A stretch of 64,000 bases of DNA, taken from contig JAYKYS010000008.1 in the NCBI GenBank assembly GCA_036924285.1, forward strand, positions 17,221,001-17,285,000, read 5' to 3'. Source of the stretch: Asterella californica. Its lineage: Eukaryota > Streptophyta > Marchantiopsida > Marchantiales > Aytoniaceae. Of this stretch, positions 1 to 13,900 are shown piece after piece. Every line of letters starts with the position of its first letter. The first letter of the stretch is position 1. The notes beneath the pieces were generated by a model. That model searched no databases, had not been told where the DNA came from, and worked only from the letters and a program-made list of their open reading frames with translations. A program made the translations under genes and the position numbers.

Positions 1-1400
1 CTCCAACCACACCGTGAGAGAAACAAAGATAGTCTGACTGGTCCGCAACTCCAGTCTCACTACCGACAGCACACTGGAGTGAACTCACTCCAGAAATCAA
101 GCGCCAACACAAGCAAACGCGGTGCACAAACAGGAAGCAGAATATGGAGGGGTTCCAACCACAAGAAATCCAAATGATAACCCACCACACTCAAAGACTG
201 ACGTCTCCTCTTCGGTTATCACATGCACAATATATGATCACCAACCGTCGTACCTGATACTTAAGGTCACTAACTAGATGTCCACACCTCTAGTAGTTCC
301 AAAAATATCTACATGGTAGCTCTACTAGCTCACCCAAGACAACTGCCACCAACTGTCTCCATACGCGTCTCTACGGTATAAGCAAACACTACCACAACTA
401 TACCTTCCCCCTAATACTGTGGGGTTGCCCTACTACCCCTCTAGGAACGTGCGAGAAGGTCTCCTACTACCTTAAACAAATCCATAAGTACTTGCACGCA
501 TCCTTAGAAGACACCAAGAGCTATTGGTCTAGTGGTAAAGCCAAAGCTAAGACTACAGAGTTAAGTGTCCAAGTCCAGAAATAGTGTTGGGATGGGTGAC
601 CAACTGGTATTACACTTCCCACACAATTGAAACTTGCATACCTCTCTCACGCACGCCAGCAAGCTAACTTGCGACGAACGTGGGCTCGGGCTCGGGCTCG
701 GGCTCCGCTCCGCCTCCGCACTCTCGCACTCCGGTCTCATGCCTCCGCACTCACGCACCTCTATTCCTCCTCTGCTACACTCCAAAAGGTCGAAATCTGC
801 CAAATTGACATTCGCAGGCGAGTTTACCTCAGATTTCGGACCTCTCGGCGCGCACCTACTGCACTCTTCAGCACCAGAAATTATCCACCCACGACAACTC
901 CAAATCCGCCGACGTATTTTTGCCGACTTCAAACTAACACAAATTGATCACTAAAACCTGTCACAAGAAATTCCAGCAGCGCTTCTGCACTACCTCACCA
1001 CCAAATCGACCAAGAACAAGTTCAAACGACAACAATCTTCACAGCGATCGATCACCCAATCAAAAAGAACCACTCCGCGCACGCGCACACCCGCAAATCG
1101 AAGCTACCAACGATCTGCCCACTCCGGAGATACCACCGGCTGAAATCCGCGATCTGAAAGCTCTCAATCAGACCTCGCAATCTGAGTTCTTCGAGTGATA
1201 AACGATATGTACTCACTCCATCATGCCAACGGGCACTAAACAATCACTAAAGTCGAACCAAATCCACTATGTGCTCGCAGAGAATCCATATTGCACTCAC
1301 CAAGACTATCTATCATAGCCAGGAGCTTGAAGGCTCAACTCGAAGACCTAAGGCCTCCAAGCCCTACCTGCGAAGTATACCCCCCACTTCGCACTCGGTC
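1..1400. other. Unassigned, gene-free, repeat-like sequence
   Basis: No recognisable protein family is encoded on either strand; the open frames here are short and lack any known motif. The sequence is C/A-rich on the plus strand, unlike the AT-rich stretch that follows. A perfect four-copy GGGCTC hexamer tract lies at 682-705, followed by cytosine-rich CTCCGC/CTCGCA runs. It may be the edge of a retroelement reaching beyond the window, but I see no terminal repeat to support that. Confidence 0.4.
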
Positions 1401-4400
1401 AACCTAGCCGAGGTGCCAAATTGACGTGACAATATGCATTTTAGATCCAGAGGTCACATATTTCCTCAAAGAAGGTAGTCAAAGTATTTTGACCAGTTGT
1501 AACTTGAGTTCCAGATGTCAATTGAGAGAGAAATTGACACCATTGGAAAGAACACACGGGAAGCTTTCCCAAGAAATCAAGAACAGCCGATTTTGGATCA
1601 ATTTGAAGGAAGTTACATTTGAAGTTGGGAGTGAGATTCAAGCTAAAGTTAACAAATCTGAGTTTTCTTGTTGAGGAAGGATTTTCGATTGGAAACATTT
1701 GGAGTTGCTTAAATTTTCGCTGGAGAGTCTATTGAGGCACGTAAGGTATCATTGAAACAATTTTTTCAAACCTGGTTCTTCAGTTTTGGATTTTGATAAG
1801 TACGGTGAAGTTTTTATGAGAATGAATGAGGTTAGTAGAAGTGACATAATATCTTCCACAAAAGTTTGTACGAGACATATTAGGTACCATTGAACTGGAT
1901 TTTTCTAGTACTCCACAACTAAAGTGTTAGTTTAGGATTTCAAACACTTTTGTAAATTCCACAGATCATTGAATCTGTTTGTAAATTTTATGAATAATTG
2001 ACAAAAATAAAGATTAGCACATTTAAGATTTTTTAATCATAGCTTGTGCTCTAACGTTGTTGTTCGTGTTTCTCAATTCTACACACTTTCCACAACCATA
2101 TACATGGACATCAAGTTTTTAGAGATTTTTGGAGAATAGAATCTCATAATTTTAAAAAGAGAAATTTCTTCTCCTTTCTAACTCTTCTAACGTTTGAGAG
2201 CATTGCTCTCTCCGTACAAGTCAAATTTTATTGATTTCAAGTGTTGTGGATAACTTATTCACAACCTAGTTGATCTTTGAAACTTCAAAGAATTCTGATA
2301 AAACCACATGGATTGATATGCAATACTATCTTGTGGATTTGTTGAAAGATAAGAAATGATCCTTTGCTAGCTTTGAGAGCCATTGAGTCATCATTCAACA
2401 TTCGTCTTGGATCATTATTGTTCTGGCAAGTAGTCTTGATCGTGGTCTACCCGCTCATCAAATTTCAACTTATTTGGTTTAGACCACTCTGAGTGGTGAT
2501 GGTTGAGGAATATTTATGTTATTAAACATGATCATTTTATTTATACATCCATTCTCGATCAAGAATTGACGTACTTGAATTTGTACATGGATTACTATGA
2601 GATTAGAATGACTATATTAGCTTATACTTAAGATATTTGAGGGATACTAAAGAAGCAAACGAAGCACATATATACAATGAATGCTTATTTAGTTTACACT
2701 ATAAATTCATACTTATATCATGCTGAGATAACTTGTCCATAATGCTCTTGGAATTTATCATTTGAACCGAACAATGGATAACGCAAACAACAAAGCACTA
2801 ATAGACACCTTTGGTGTCCTTCTTCTCTTGACAAAGCAAAGCATAGATTAGCTATCCATTAACTTGTACTCTCGTCTTTCGCATCAAGTTGAATAAAGTC
2901 CTATCCAAATCCTTAAATGAATAACAACTGCTCTAAATATCGATGTGAAAAATTAGTAGTAAGCTTTATTGAAATCAAGCATGAAAAAAGTCTTAATCCG
3001 TCACTCACGATTAAGAAAATCATGAGCGAAAAGAAAGTTAAAAATACAAGTGAATACTAACCTCTTGTTGATGATCCCTTGTTGCTGATGTGGCACAGTT
3101 GTCGATAGGTTTGATAATAAATTAAAATCATTACATGTTTATCTCTTCAATCCTAAGTTGACATAGGTGAATATGATATGCATGTCTCTACTAATATCTT
3201 CAAGTAAAATTTTTCATACTATAGATGAGAACTCCTACCATGTATACATATTAACACTAATCAAGTGAATCAATGATTTTATTGTTCTAAGTATCCATGT
3301 TAAGATAATGATGCAGCTCCTACTAGTAGAAGGACCAGCATTTACTAATAAAATGGATGATAACACCTTAAGAGTAACCTCATGTGTTTTTCAGTATTCA
3401 TGCAAAACCCTTCAGTGTTGACAAACTAATTCTTAGTCTTTCATGCAGGTTAATTAACTTAAATACAACTAATCGTGTGAGAGAAGACGGGCCAGTGAAT
3501 AAACATCCCCTACGGCCTTGTACAGTGAATTTTGTTTTCTCTTATCAGAAAACGTGTAAGTGTTATAAAAAATATATTGTAATAAGCTATAATAAAAAAT
3601 CAAAATTATTTATAAATATTATATGTTAACTTCTCCGAGAGTATTGACCCAGACAGAACCCATAAGTGAAGAGCGGGCTGAGGCCTTCCTAGAGGTATAA
3701 GTCCAAGAGGTGGAATTGTCAATATGTGTCGTTTAACAGAGGTTTCAATATATGTTCTAACCCTTCCCGCCGGACGGGTTAGACATAGAAATAAACCCCA
3801 TGCACACTCCGAAGTGTACATGGGTGAATAAGCAGCCTAGGGTGAATAATATGCAAGCAAGTGAATACCAACCTCTTGTTGATGATCCCTTGTTGCTGAT
3901 GTGGTATAATTGTCGATAGTAACAATCCCAACCGAAGAGCAAAGAATTTGGCTACACTTTTTAATGAGTGAACAAAAGTTTAAAGGGTCACCCTTGTAAA
4001 ATACAAGGAGCAAGAATCTTAAAAACAAGCTGAATTTTCCTTCTCACTCAGGTGGTTCCCCTCGTGAAATGGAACAAAAAATAGTTTCCTCGGTCGCAGA
4101 AATACACATTTCATTTCATTTCACTATAGAGCTGATTTCTAGCATGATTTTATGGAATATCATATCCACTTTGACGGAGATGAGAAATGAACTTCCAAAC
4201 CACGATGAGAAGATAAGAAGATAAGAAGACACTTTTGTGTACTGGTTAGCGATAGTACAATATGTCGTCCATCTGTTACCATTTTTCGCCCGACTTCTAT
4301 CTTTCAGGAATTGGACCCTCTTTCTGAGTCCTTCTGCAGACCGGCACCGACCGGCCAACTCGGTAGAATGTAAGGGATCATTTTAAAATTACAGTCTTGC

Positions 4401-4951
4401 AGCAACAACAGGCAATGCTCATTATCATCTCTGTAACTGTGTACAGGTACAGCCTGAATCCCAGCCGAGTTCTGTGTCTCGGACACCTCATGTACACTAC
4501 AGTTGAGCATAGCTGTCACTGCTTGCCCAAGAGCTTGAATTGTCGGAGAGCAGTGTAAAGCGGAGTTGCAAGAATTCGACTGGGACCTGCCTCCGGCGAC
4601 GATCTTGAATGATTTTCGTGTAAGGAGAAAGGGTTTTATGGAGGTTTAAGAAGAGTTGAGAAGTCTCAAATCACCAGTAAGCAGGAGGGGTCTCAAATTG
4701 TGTCAAATACGGAGAATGAGATTTATCTTGTTGGTTTGATTCATTGATCGGTGGTTGTGTTGGAGATAGTGAGCTGGTGGAAGACATCTGGTTGCTGCAC
4801 GTGGTAGCTGGCTGAACATTGGTTGATGATCGCGAAAGATCTGAGCCCGGATGTCGACTCTGGTGAATGCCAAGGATTGGACGGAGGAAGTCCGCCGTTA
4901 AGAGGACGATTTTAGGCACAGAAAATCCTCGGTCGAAACCGAGCGTTGAGG
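1400..4951. other. AT-rich intergenic region upstream of the importin gene
   Basis: No coding sequence recognised. From about 1425 to 1700 the DNA contains an imperfect ATTGGAAAG/CTTTCC inverted pair (around 1551 and 1564), a pattern also seen near 36014. From 2000 to 3600 it is AT-rich with no motif I can name. A two-stem-loop repeat lies near 3590-3830. The last few hundred bases (about 4300-4951) are less AT-rich and probably contain the promoter and 5' UTR of the importin gene, but I cannot place a transcription start. Confidence 0.4.
3590..3830 (+). repeat. Two-stem-loop dispersed repeat, copy 1
   Basis: Stem-loop A has arms at 3751-3763 and 3776-3787 with a CTAACCC/GGGTTAG core. Stem-loop B follows at once, with arms CCCATGCACACT (3797-3808) and AGTGTACATGGG (3813-3824) around a 4-nt loop. 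Upstream it shares, in the same order, TATAAATATTAT (3611) and AACCCATAAGT (3657) with the copy at 41605-41949, which shows that the two are one repeat family and not chance hairpins. No ORF lies inside. Confidence 0.6.
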
Positions 4952-7900
4952 ATGGAGAATACGGGAATTACCGAGGCTGGTCAGTTGGTTTGGTTGACCA
5001 ACGTATTGAAAGCGACTCTTGATACCAACCCTGGGATTCGACTCGCCGCTGAGAATGCGCTGAAAGATGTATCAGTCCATCCAGGTGCTCCCACTTGCTG
5101 TTCAATGACACAATTTAATGTTTCCAAATTCAAGTTTTACAATGCTTGCATGCACAGTCTGAGGTTTAGGGTTGAGCAAGGAAGATTTTAGCTGTGGCAC
5201 TGGAAAATCAACGAGAAAGATGATCATTTCAGACGAGGAATTTATAAGCCGGAGATACATTGAAGGTTCTCAGCTGAACGCATGAAATTCTGCATCTATG
5301 GTTGGTGCTTACATAGTCTCATCCTCCTCCAGGTTATGGTGTGGCACTCGCGAAGGTTACAGTTGATAAGGAGGTCCCAATTGGCCTGCGTCAGATATCC
5401 TCATTTGTTAGCGCACTTGAAATTCCGCTCTCAGGGGAGGGTTTAGGGTTTGGAAAGTCTAGTTTGTCTGCACATCGCAGAGGTGGTCATGAACTATTAT
5501 TGAAACTTGAAGAATATTCCGGAGGATCCAGTCATATTGCTACTTGGAGCTCCGTACAATCATATAGACACTTCCAAAAGGAAATGAGTACTTAGGGGTT
5601 CGAAAGTGAGATTATTTACACACAAAATCGGAAGTGGAACCCATTTCATAGTAGCTTGCTCCGTGGAATGAAGCGAAGTACCTCATGAATTTGTCTTACG
5701 GATGTGCTCTATTGGTATCGTTTTCGAGATGTTGTTACACTTAATTCTCTCGCACTTAGCGGCTGTTCTACTGAAGCAGTATGTGAAAGTTCATTGGCAA
5801 GAGGGTGAGAAAGACTTTAGAGCACCCGAAGTTTCTGCTCAAGACAAGGTTTGTTCACCATTCTGGTCTTGTTTGTAGATTTTAATGTAGCTGCAATTGA
5901 GCAGTCCAGTTCATAAGCAGTTTATACGACTCAGAATGACTTCTTGCTCTTCTGTTGATCAGCTTTGAACAACATTGCGGCTGAAAAGCTCTGTTGCATA
6001 TGGATGATCTTTCTGACCTGCTTATGATAAGAAACAACTAGTTTAGGCGAAAGACTTTGTCTTACTTGTTCAGGTTATGTGTGCAGGCTTTAATTCGTGG
6101 CCTTCTTCCTCAAGCTTTAGAGGACCCACATGGCAAAATAAGGACAGCGGTAGGAATGGCTATTGCTACTATTGCAAATTCGGATTGGCCCGAGGAGTGG
6201 CCGGATTTGATGAATTATCTACTTGGATATATAAGCGATCGTAGTGATATGAATAGAGGTGAGGTCGCTATTCTGTCATACGTGTTAGTGTCTTTGCAGG
6301 AGTGATAACCATTCGACGTTTAGAATCCCAACCGACGTTGTGGAAAACGACCCTCTAAGAAAGATGGTACACGTTTGTTCGATGTACAGTCAGATACTTG
6401 CTATTCCGTTCATCCATATGTTACGTTTATGTCGGTGCTTACCTATGAAATGGAGTCTGAAGTAAGATCTGTTCCTTGTAGAGTTTCCTATGCAGTAGAC
6501 GTATAAAAGAGCCTCTTCTAGGATTGCAGTACGTGTTGAATATTTGCATAAGCAAGTTTCTTCCGGTCTTAATTAGTTGATACGTTTGCAGTGCATGGGG
6601 CTTTAAGGTGTTTGGCACTGTTTGCCGGTGATTTAGACGACACTTTACTACCACCTCTCGTACCTGTCCTGTTTCCTGCACTTCATCAGATAGTTTCGGC
6701 TTCAACGGTAAGTTGCCAGTTAACAGCTTGTACTCGGAGTTCTGTATGACAAGGGTTCAGGCTGTCTTGACTAACGACTTTCCTTTCGCAATTAGATGTA
6801 TGATCCTTCGCTGCGGCGTCGTGCACTCATCATCCTTCACAGCTGCATATCCACCCTCGGTGTTATGAGTGGTGCCTATAAGGTGAATAAGATTCTGATT
6901 TCTTCTAGATCTTGACTTCAACTCCACGTATCTGGTCTTAAGTCTTACGGTTTTCATTTGTTCAATATCAGAAGGTATTGAAATTTCAGCGGAATTAATT
7001 ACTTGGATATGTTTTCTGATAATCACAATCTACTTGCAGCCTTGTGTATTGGGTTCAGCATTATAATCGATTTGCCATTGTATCGATCGCTGGTTGCTGG
7101 TGCAGACGGAAACTAGAGCATTGATGGCACCCATGCTGAAGTCCTGGTTAGAACAGTTTGCTCTGATACTGTCACCGCCTGTTCCAAGTGAAGATCCTGA
7201 CGACTGGAGTTTGAGGATGGAGGTTAGTTCCATGCAGCCCGGAGTGCGGGTGGTAAAGCATTGTGTTTCTACTATCACTGTTTAGTCTATGCATATGAAA
7301 GTATTGCAGTGTTTAAAATACTAAAAGTTTATGCTTTTATTTGACAAGGTTCTCAAGTCACTCCAACAGATTGTCTACAACTTTGCGAAACTCGCTGCGA
7401 CAGAGTTTCCAGGTGATTTTCTGTTTTGGCCTTGAGTTTTTGTATGTGAAGGCTATCAGCCAATTGTAAAGTGGAGTTTCTAATTCTCCACTTGTTCAGT
7501 GGTACTTGGTCCTCTTTGGCAGAGTTTTGTTTCTGGATATAAGGTGTATGACTCGGCGTGTATAAATGCTGAGGAAGAGTCTTTTGGCGGTCTTGCCGAC
7601 TCTGATGGCACTGATCAAAGCTTAGAGGCATTCACAACCCAGGTAAAAACGATTATAGCAAGATTAAGAAAATGTCTCTGTCGATAACAAAAGAAATAAG
7701 TATCACGGCACATATTCAGTTTGTTTTGCAGGATAGTTTTGTTTTCCAAAAAAGCCATTGACATGGGACGTTACTTTGTTTGGTTTACTCTCAACAGCTT
7801 TTCGAGTTTTTGCTGACAGCAGTGGCCAACCCCCGCTTCAAAAAGGTATGTCACATCAACATGATAAGAAAACGGCACATGTACCCCGGACCACCCTACT

Positions 7901-10900
7901 TACTGTTTGGTGGTAGCCGTTCGTACTGGAACAGCCTCGTGTACCTAGCCTCGAACACCATATGTATCCAGGACCACACTGCTTGTTATTACTTCCGGAG
8001 CATGAATTACCGTTGATCCTGCTTACGTCACCACTGTGTGTGTATATTAAGTGCATCAGTCGTACTCGGATGGATGTTTGTGGGAGTGTAATACGCTTCA
8101 GTATTTCCTACACGTCGACGTCATCCATTAATTTGTGCTAAATTCCTTCTGTAGGTTATTCTAATACTCGAGTGGTTTGGGGACTGGTGCTTATTGATCT
8201 ACTCCCGTGTATGTTTCGGTAATACAGATAGTACAGAACATGGAAGAGCTCGTCTATTACACTATTGGTTACATGCAGATGACACAGGAACAGGTTGATT
8301 CTCAACTCAAAGTGTCACACGAATTATGTCTGTCGTGGGATGTTAAGTTTGTCTCACTGCGTGCACTTACATGCTCCCTGTGCTCATACTTTAGATGATG
8401 ATTTGTTCTTCTTGACTGTTTTGATCTAATGCTAAACAGTTTCCAGTTGCTATCCGATAATATTCATCTTCAGTAGCGGATAAGTTACGAAAAAGGTTGC
8501 GTTTCTGAAAAGCCTGTGAATATGTGGGCCAGCGGCCCAGGGTATACTACGTTCGAGTACAAACTGTCTTTCGAATAAAAAAGGTCCAACTCAACACCAC
8601 CTCTTATCTTAGACGTGTGAATGTAAGAAGGCCGCTCTTCTTGCTGGCGGCATATAGTCACGATCGACGGGTCGTCGTTACCAGACTGAGGTTACACCCT
8701 CCAGTTAACTTGAAAACGAATCCATAGCATCTAATAGCTCGGGGCAAAAAAAAAGGTTTTTTCGGTTTTGCTCTCCTTTTCCCAGCATGCTACAATACCC
8801 CTTGGGATTTCCCCTAAAGGAAGGCCCTTTTAATAATGAGTTTGAGTTCATATTTATTGAGTACTTCTCCCATCCTTTTCATCTTCCCATTTTCTCCCGA
8901 GGAAATAAGCATCATCTTTAGTTTCGTCAGACGATGGTGTTCAAACATCTTCTTGTGTCTTTGATTTGTCTTTTATTGAAGAGTTATTCATAGATCTGGA
9001 GGTGGTAGTTTTTCTTTATCCTTGGGCTATGAGTTTTTATAATTTTGGTATATCATCTTTATTGAAGCTTTAATCTTTATTTTGATCTTGATTATCGGTT
9101 TAGTATATGTATGGCGAAAAGGAGCATTAGAATGGTCTTAAATTTCAAATTTTTTACTTGTGAAAATACTTCAGAAATAAATCTACTAATATGTGCTTGA
9201 AAAGTTTGGTATATGAGCTGTCTAACTAAAGTCAAATAAGAATCTTTATAAAATTATATTAAAATTATAAATTTAACATAAATTGAAAATTGCTATGCTT
9301 AGTGTGTGACTTGTTCATATTTACTCTTTTATATGTCGACTCCTGAATGATTTTCTCTACTATCTTCGATAGACTACTTGTTACTACTCATAGGTGGACC
9401 TTTTAGTTCTGAAGTAATCATCATAAGTGATCAGTGATGGATATTGTACCGTACCTCTACTATGAGTTTGTCAATAACAATATAGAGAAAGTAGTTTTTG
9501 AGAGTTGTTGTTTTACCCTTTTCTGCTTTTTGGACTTGTACTGATCCTCGCAGTAAATTTCCTTCGTGTAGGAGCAAACATGGTCCGCAGATCCGAACCA
9601 GTATGTTGCGGATGAGGATGATGTAACATTTAGCTGCCGAGTATCAGGTTCTCAGATCTTTCTTTCATCACATCAATATCAAGTACTTTCTTTATAGAAT
9701 CTGATAGTGATGAGGCCTCCTACTTGTTTGGAGATAACATTTTTATCCATATTTGTGTGGGAGAGATTCCGAGCTTGTGAAAGGAATATGACCCTCAGTC
9801 TAGAACTACAGGTTGCTGGTGCGTGTAACATCGGTTACTTTTATTGTTGAGGCACTCCCAGAGTTCCAGCCTTTCGTCGCTTATTAACTTGTATGTTTGA
9901 AGCTGTCATTGTTTTCCAGGTATTCTACTGTTAGAAGAGCTGGTAGAAAATTTTGAAGATAAAGCGTTGCAGGCGATCGTAGATGCTGTTCAAAAACGGA
10001 TAGTAGAAGCCGCTCAAGCAAAAGCGGCCGGTAGAAAGAATTGGTGGAAGGCAAGTTGAAGTTAACCTTCTACTTGAAGGATGAAGACATGGCTGAACCT
10101 TGAGGGTCTTTACTTGTATCTCAAAAGGAGTTATACGTAGGCCTTCTCATACTGAACCCTACATTCTTTGCCAACTTGCTGTGGACATTTACACTACTTG
10201 GACTTAGTCACCACATGGTGATTCACCTCGCTTTTTCGTCTGACTTGACAGCCTTATAATATCTAACATGACCGGTCTCATGCAGTTACGAGAAGCTGCA
10301 ATTTTAGCCGTGGGTTCCGTTGCTGGAAGTCTATTTGAAGCTCAGGTGGTCCTCCGGTTCTTATTCTTTTCCTTGTGTATCACCATTATGAATCTCATGG
10401 AACTCTTTTGAGACCCTATTACCTCTTTAGATGCCGAAGGTTCTCTTGTATACGGATATTTCGTCATGTTTATATCTTTGGTGTCAAAGTGCTTAGACGC
10501 ATTTTGCCCTTTGTATTCTGGAAGAGAATGTTAACATCAGGTAGAAACTTGGAAATACATTCTCTACTGTAGAGAGTAGATCCCTAGAACTAACTCTTGT
10601 TGGTCGTAAAATATAGGCTGGAGGTTCGATGAGCTTCAGGTTGGAGCCATTTCTTGACAACATAAGGGCTGAGGACCTAGGACAAGGTTTAGCGTTTCCC
10701 CATAACCAGCACCTGTATACCTAGTTTACACTTCTCTGCAGATTGAGAATTAGAGCGGACACTGCGCCCAGATATGATGGTGACGCATCGGTCTGACTTT
10801 TCGTCTCTGCAGGTGCCGATGAGTGCTCATTTCTTCGTGGCCGTGCTCTGTGGGCTGCAGCCAAATTTGCCCCAGCCGTAAGTGCTCACCGTCAGTTATC

Positions 10901-13900
10901 AGTTACCACTTTTAACTCCCTAGAAAATGTTGTGAGTCACTACGTTCGCATCTGCATATTGAGTTATGATACGAGCTTTCAAGAATATCCAGTTTGTGAA
11001 GAACTTCTCAGCTACTTTCTGGTACGTTACATGTGTTGCCCGTAAATTTGCCATATTTTTGGAGCATATTTAGGGTAAATCAACGAGATCATGGAGAAGA
11101 GATAGATATGGACTGTTAACGATATACCTCTGTCGTCAACGCAGATGAACAAGGCGAGGTCGGAGCAGTTTTTCTACGCTGCTGTCATGGGTTTGGCTTC
11201 AGACGTGTAAGTATATAGCTGAGTTGTTTAGATCTTGGTGGCTTAAGAACTGAATTTTTTCTGTTTGCTTCATGTGTCCTGGCGTCCCCAAGTAGAATAC
11301 TCAGGCTGGTGTTTCTTGTGTGATCGCAGTCCTCCCCCGGTGAAAATTGGTGCATGCCGAGCGCTAGCTGAACTCTTTCCCAACGTTGACTCTTCCGTTC
11401 TGCAACCGCATTTAGGAATTGTGTTCGCATCTTTGGGAGCGTTATTGCAAGAGGTGTGTCTGTTTATTGCCTGGGTCGTTGAAAAGTATGTGCCTTCACG
11501 CGCTATACAAAGACATTATGTCAAGTACTTCTCTTTGTCATTCTAGAGTTAATAGCTTCGAAATTTACCTCGAGTGCCTCACTCGCATGATGTATGCAGG
11601 CTTCGGATGAAACACTGCATCTGATCTTGGAGACATTGCAAGCTGCGGTGAAAGCAGGTCTGTACAGTTTTGTGAGTAGCACTTGGTATTCACTATAAGA
11701 TATGGTTTTTGGGGATTACCTTAAGTGTGTAAGCATAGTTCTTGCTTCGAACTGCTATACTCATGTACCAAATGCGAGTCATATACGATCACTTTTTTTT
11801 GAAGTTCTCGTGTTGCCAAATCGTGGTAGATTACTCGGGAATATTCCCCGCATGTGTCTTAATTAATTATTCGCCATATTTGTAGCATTGACCTCCAATT
11901 GCCATTTGCCATTACTGTCGAAGCTCCGTGTACTACGTTTGAGTCCGTTCGTTGTACAGATAACCAAGCATCAGCAGCAGCCGAGTCTTCAGTTTCTCCG
12001 TTGGTGCTGCATGTCTGGGCCAAGAATGTCGCTGATCCATTCATCAGTATTGATGCTCTGGAGATACTAGAGGTATCTTCGTTATTTGTCACATGGCATC
12101 TGTAAACGAACCAGTTTTAGACCAGTTGGGTGCATCTATCAGGTGTGAATTGTTGCAAGGCTTCAGCGTGGGTGTGTTTCTAGCAAGCTTAACTGTCAGT
12201 TACAACTAGATAATTTCACCTCCGGCTCTATGGAGGTGAAATTATCCGAGCTGTTCAGTGGATGAAAAGTGTGTCTTGTCTACAAATCGGATCCATTTTG
12301 TGCCTGCTGACTGGATTCAGACGTCTCACCCGTGTATCTTTCTGTTAAGCTGATAGATACGTTCATTTTTCAGGCATTCAAGGAGGTTCCAGGGTGCTTG
12401 GAGCCGTTGGCAGCTCGTGTGCTGCCTGTTTTGGCAACTATTTTTTCTAACGTATGACTATCACTCTCCTGTATTTCCCTTTCAGTAGATGCTGAGTCAC
12501 GTCGAGTTGCTCTAGGGTGTCCAGTATTCTAGAGACCAACGGAGTCACTATCTCTCCGTGTCGTGGTGAGTGTAAGTTCTCTGGAACCAGCTATTCATAT
12601 AGATGTACATATCCAACAGATGTGATGGTCCCTAGATGCGGCTATAATGCACGTATCAAGATGTGTAAATTAAAGTTCATGTTAGCACATCAAACCCCGT
12701 GAAACTGTGCTACATGGAGCAAACTTTATCGAGTTAGAATCTGACGGGCCTAATCTTCCCTGATTGCAGACACATCAACAGTCGACAGGAATGATTGCTG
12801 GTGCGTTGGATCTCCTGACAATGCTTTTGAAGGTTAGTAATCCGAAGGGTGGTAAAATACGAAGAATGTCGTCACTGCACACCATGCTGTGGCTTCACCG
12901 TTTCCAGCTATTACCCATGAAACAACTTTGCAAGACTTGCAGCGCGTAGTCAGTTGACACCATAAACAGTTTTAGCTACTAAGTGGAAAACAGAAACATC
13001 GTGTTGATGTGGCGTACATATAACTTTGATGACTGATGATCGCGAATTTAACTCGTTGGCGTCTTTAGTAATTTGAATAACGGCGCGGTCTGAGCGTGAC
13101 AACTTCCTCTGAACTCGTAATTTTGACCTGACTTTCGACTTGTTTTCATCCTCCAGAAACACCTTTAGATAGATGTAACAACGGAGACAGATATCAGTAC
13201 GAAAAGGATTGAGATAGTTAGGAAGGACTGGAACAAACGTCATAATCACATTCCCGAGAGACTGTGGAACCTTACAACTGCTGTTACCCTCGACTTGCCC
13301 AGGCATTAGACTGTGTTCAAGCATCTGAAACAGTCTTGGACATATGAGAAATATCTGGGGATAAATGCGAATTTGCGAGTGAAAATTATCTCGGGAGGAA
13401 AATAAAAATTATCCATAGACAAGATCCAAACAGTGGAGCACTAAAACGTCCCGAATTTGTAACACCGTCAAGGGTTGGATCCATTTCCTCGCTATGCTAA
13501 GAAAAATTTACTCTTTGTTTTTGTGTGGTATATGCAGTGTCAGTGAAAACCTTGCGTCGCTGTATTCAGCTAATCTCTGTGGATTAGAACTCCAGTAAAC
13601 ACTACTTTTATCTAAAGTGTCTTCACGCCACTTAATTTTCTGCTTTGTGCAGAAAGCACCTAAGGAGCTTGTTCGTCGCGCACACGACATCACTTTTGTT
13701 CCCATTCTGAACATAGTTCTCCGGAGTGATGATAACAGTGAATTACAGGTGAGTTTCACCCCGGCACAAATGAACTGAAGGTATCCTTTCCCAGAGTCAA
13801 ACATACTAAAGTGATCTCTCAAGACGGAACCTACGCGTGTCAATTCCACAAAGCGTAACTTGTTGATCTTCAATTGCCAGATTTTGCTCTGAGTTCCACG

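Noticed and set aside
561..1198. Overlapping open frames of 84-123 codons on both strands
   Set aside because: They overlap each other, are driven by the GGGCTC and CTCCGC low-complexity tract, and have no known motif.
10960..11021. A possible extra importin exon ending at GTACGT ([12 protein letters not shown])
   Set aside because: No acceptor gives the needed phase, and joining exon 16 directly to exon 17 matches the family length residue for residue.
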